Positions 12,987-14,713 of a stretch of DNA of 14,713 bases are shown here, piece by piece; position 1 is the first letter of the stretch; the number at the start of each line of letters is the position of its first letter. Both the position numbers and the translations under genes were made by a program. The stretch comes from JBJXGC01 sp046154545 (lineage in GTDB: Bacteria > Chloroflexota > Dehalococcoidia > Tepidiformales > Tepidiformaceae): NCBI GenBank assembly GCA_046154545.1, contig JBJXGC010000031.1, positions 1-14,713 on the forward strand, read 5' to 3'. The notes below the pieces were generated by a model, which worked only from the letters and a program-made list of their open reading frames with translations, was not told the origin of the DNA and made no database searches.

Positions 12987-13415
12987 TCAGGGCCGGCTCG
13001 CCAGCCGCTTCACAAGCACAAGGTCGCCCTCCGGCAGATAGCCCGATGAGCCGACCAGCGCCAGTCCTTCCGTGTTTTCGTCGTTCACCATGACGTAGAC
13101 ATGGCGCGCGCCCGCGCTCAGGAGATACTGCTCCGCGTTGCCCATCAGGTCGTAGGCGACCCCCTGGCGCCGTGCGCGCTCGGCCACGGCGACGTGATAG
13201 ACGTACGCCCGCCAGCCATCGAAGGCGGCGATGGCCGCCCCAACGATGCCGAGGTCATCCTCGGCGACGAGCACGGCGGTGGTCGCGCCGCTCGTCAGTG
13301 CCTCCCACTCATCGTTGGCGGCGGGGCTCAGCCCCGCCGCCTCCCAGAGTTCCTGGATAGCTTCGCGGTCGTCCGTCTCGGCGGGTCGGACCGCGATCAA
13401 TTCCTTCACCGGCAT
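12987..13415 (-). CDS. Small GNAT-family N-acetyltransferase
   Basis: This 142-residue single-domain acetyltransferase uses acetyl-CoA; its substrate is unknown. Seen: strand 1 with IAVRPAETDD (7-16), VLVAEDDLGIVGAAIAAFDGWRAYVYHVAV forming strands 2-4, and the acetyl-CoA loop RRQGVA (82-87; R82xxG85xA87). Then follow YVMVNDENTEGLALVGSSGY (strand 5 and the helix that carries the family's Asn) and a short last strand LVLVKRL. ATG 13415 was chosen because GAGAGG lies six bases upstream and family similarity begins right after it. Upstream in-frame starts to 13508 would add a low-complexity stretch. Shorter than the GNAT at 12011 and not a close copy of it. Divergent from the CaiB/BaiF gene. Confidence 0.86.
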   Translation of the reverse strand: MPVKELIAVRPAETDDREAIQELWEAAGLSPAANDEWEALTSGATTAVLVAEDDLGIVGAAIAAFDGWRAYVYHVAVAERARRQGVAYDLMGNAEQYLLSAGARHVYVMVNDENTEGLALVGSSGYLPEGDLVLVKRLASRP

Positions 13416-13580
13416 CGCAAACCTCTCGTTCTCGCTGACGCTTGGCCAGCCTCCTGCCCCCGTTGAGCCCTTTGATCGTAGTCCGCCTGTCAAGTGGCCG
13501 CCGCTCACTGAGGTCGCTGGCCGGGCATACGGTCATTAGGCTATATTCGCGTCAGTGCCGCGCCGCTGTAGGGTTCACTG
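13416..13580. promoter_or_regulatory. Divergent promoter region, GNAT / CaiB-BaiF
   Basis: For the plus strand, TATATT (13542-13547) is a good -10 box; the bases 17-18 upstream (around 13518-13524) are only a weak -35. It would give a leader of about 27 bases with AGGG (13570-13573), seven bases before ATG 13581. For the minus strand there is a perfect TTGACA (13493-13488), but no good -10 at the right distance. Confidence 0.4.
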
Positions 13581-14713
13581 ATGACGTCCGCAAACGGACC
13601 ACACGGGCCGCTACACGGCGTGCGAGTGCTTGAGTTCTCGCAGATCGTCGCCGGGCCCGTGGCCGGGCTCAACCTCGCCGACCTCGGCGCTGATGTCATC
13701 AAGGTCGAGCCGATCGCTGGCGATTCCCACCGTTTCGTGGGCACCACGGTCCCGGGCGAAAGCAAGATGTACCAGGGCAACAACCGCGGCAAGCGGAGCC
13801 TGGTCATCGACCTCCACGACCCTCGCGGCCGCGACCTCGTCTACCGCCTCGCCCCGTCCGTCGATGTGGTCGTCATCAACCATCGGCCGGGGGTGCCGGA
13901 ACGCCTGGGCATCGACTACGAATCCCTCAAACGGCTGCGGCCGGACATCATCTACGCTCAAATCAGCGGCTTCGGTGAGACCGGCCCGGGAGCGCGGAAG
14001 GCCGGCTCCGATATCGTCGCCCAGGCCCATTCCGGGCTGATGGCGATGGACGGCAAGCTCGACGAGTCGGGCGCGCCCCAGGTCATCGGCGTCCCCGTCT
14101 CGGACTACGCCGCCGGGCTGACGATCGCGATGGCCGTCTGTGCCGCCCTCTACCACCGCAGCCTGACGGGCGAGGGGCAGTACATCTCGACATCGCTTCT
14201 GCGCGTCGGCCTCCACCTCCAGAACCGCTACGTCATGCGCGAACCGATGAGCGACGCGGTGATGCGCGACCCCCGCATGGAGCGCATCCGCGAGGCGCGG
14301 GAGCGCGGCGAGAGCTTCGCCGAGATCCTCAAGCTGCGTGACCCCCGCGGCCTGATGGCATCGCCCTTCACGCTCTACTACCGGGCCTACCAGACCAAGG
14401 ACGGGGCCGTCGTCCTCGGCGCCCTTACACCCCAAAACCGGCGGGCCATCCGTAACGTCCTCGGCATTGAAGGCGAAGGCTCCGACGACCCCGGCTTCGA
14501 TGCCCAACTCCCGGAGAACATCGAGTCCACGAAAACCTGGAAGACCTGGATGGAGGAGCGGATGTTGACCCGCACCGCCGAGGAGTGGGTCGCGATCATG
14601 GAGGACGCGGGCGTCCCGGTGGCGCGCGTGAACCTCCCGGAAGAGCTGGCCGACGACCCCCTTGTCCAGGCCGGCGGCATGGTGGTCGAACTCGAACACC
14701 GGGTGACCGGCCC
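13581..14713 (+). CDS. CaiB/BaiF (family III) CoA-transferase, 3' end cut by window
   Basis: Family III CoA-transferases exchange CoA between an acyl-CoA and a free acid through an aspartyl-CoA intermediate, for example with formyl-, carnitinyl-, bile-acid or benzylsuccinyl-CoA. The 377 codons in view cover most of a protein usually near 390-430 residues. Seen: LHGVRVLEFSQIVAGPVAGLNLADLGADVIKVEP (11-44) at the start; NRGKRSLVIDL (68-78); RLGIDYESLKRLRPDIIYAQISGFG; the catalytic Asp144 in SDIVAQAHSGLM; and a C-terminal part with EEWVAIMEDAGVPVARVN. ATG 13581 directly precedes the family start. The acid it serves is unknown; a link with the thiolase module is possible but 3.5 kb of unrelated genes lie between. 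It runs past 14713 with no stop. Confidence 0.95.
   Translation, partial: MTSANGPHGPLHGVRVLEFSQIVAGPVAGLNLADLGADVIKVEPIAGDSHRFVGTTVPGESKMYQGNNRGKRSLVIDLHDPRGRDLVYRLAPSVDVVVINHRPGVPERLGIDYESLKRLRPDIIYAQISGFGETGPGARKAGSDIVAQAHSGLMAMDGKLDESGAPQVIGVPVSDYAAGLTIAMAVCAALYHRSLTGEGQYISTSLLRVGLHLQNRYVMREPMSDAVMRDPRMERIREARERGESFAEILKLRDPRGLMASPFTLYYRAYQTKDGAVVLGALTPQNRRAIRNVLGIEGEGSDDPGFDAQLPENIESTKTWKTWMEERMLTRTAEEWVAIMEDAGVPVARVNLPEELADDPLVQAGGMVVELEHRVTG

Noticed and set aside
12821..13093. 90-codon plus-strand frame in the gap before the small GNAT gene
   Set aside because: No ribosome site, Arg/Pro-rich, overlaps the GNAT gene from 12987 and begins inside the dyad.
13416..13508. N-terminal extension of the small GNAT protein
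   Set aside because: Low-complexity residues, while ATG 13415 has a good ribosome site and sits right before the domain.
13611..14699. 362-codon minus-strand frame at the right end
   Set aside because: Antisense shadow of the CaiB/BaiF gene, whose plus-strand frame is continuous and has the catalytic Asp.
1..14713. tRNA, rRNA, CRISPR arrays, insertion sequences or prophage genes
   Set aside because: No tRNA cloverleaf, regularly spaced direct repeats, transposase or integrase pattern was seen on either strand.

Overview
This is a GC-rich bacterial window with tightly packed genes, good Shine-Dalgarno sites and many GC-ending codons. The mix of genes is typical of Chloroflexota (Dehalococcoidia or Tepidiformia-like lineages) or a neighbouring GC-rich phylum. 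It includes SCPx/archaeal-type thiolases with a DUF35 domain, a CaiB/BaiF CoA-transferase, a sensor-like domain joined to HEAT repeats, and HisI of the NCExN type. The phylum is an inference from gene content; no rRNA or tRNA marker is present.

Positions 1-3470 (+ strand) look like a housekeeping block: hisF, hisI, a RibD C-terminal-type reductase that appears to start at a CTG codon, an exported DUF6174-like protein, and a Gfo/Idh/MocA oxidoreductase. Facing them at 3498-4377 (- strand) is an overlapping HEPN/nucleotidyltransferase (HepT/MntA-like) pair, a probable toxin-antitoxin module. In the HEPN protein the usual catalytic His is Asn. The divergent gap 4378-4507 carries two perfect 14-bp palindromes, each starting at the third base of a candidate -35 box, one per direction.

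Positions 4508-10071 (+ strand) hold the most unusual part, an acyl-CoA module with three thiolase-fold proteins. They are: a thiolase with Cys/His/His intact; a paralogue in which the aligned catalytic residues are Gly/Phe/Tyr/Tyr; a fused alpha/beta family I CoA-transferase with its catalytic Glu; and an HMG-CoA-synthase-like domain without its catalytic Glu/Cys/His, fused to a Zn-ribbon/OB-fold DUF35 domain. An active thiolase, an inactive HMGCS-like subunit and a DUF35 subunit is also the make-up of the archaeal thiolase/HMGCS complex and of the PhlACB acyltransferase. Here the second and third parts are one chain, and a fourth, degenerate thiolase is added. A CaiB/BaiF CoA-transferase begins at 13581 and runs off the window.

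Positions 10237-13415 hold stand-alone regulatory or stress-type genes: a HEAT-repeat protein with a nucleotide-binding-like N-terminal domain (-), a two-CBS-domain protein (+) and two GNAT acetyltransferases (-). The gap 12686-12986 has a local AT-rich patch with a nested 28-bp dyad. No tRNA, rRNA, CRISPR array, transposase or prophage gene was seen.
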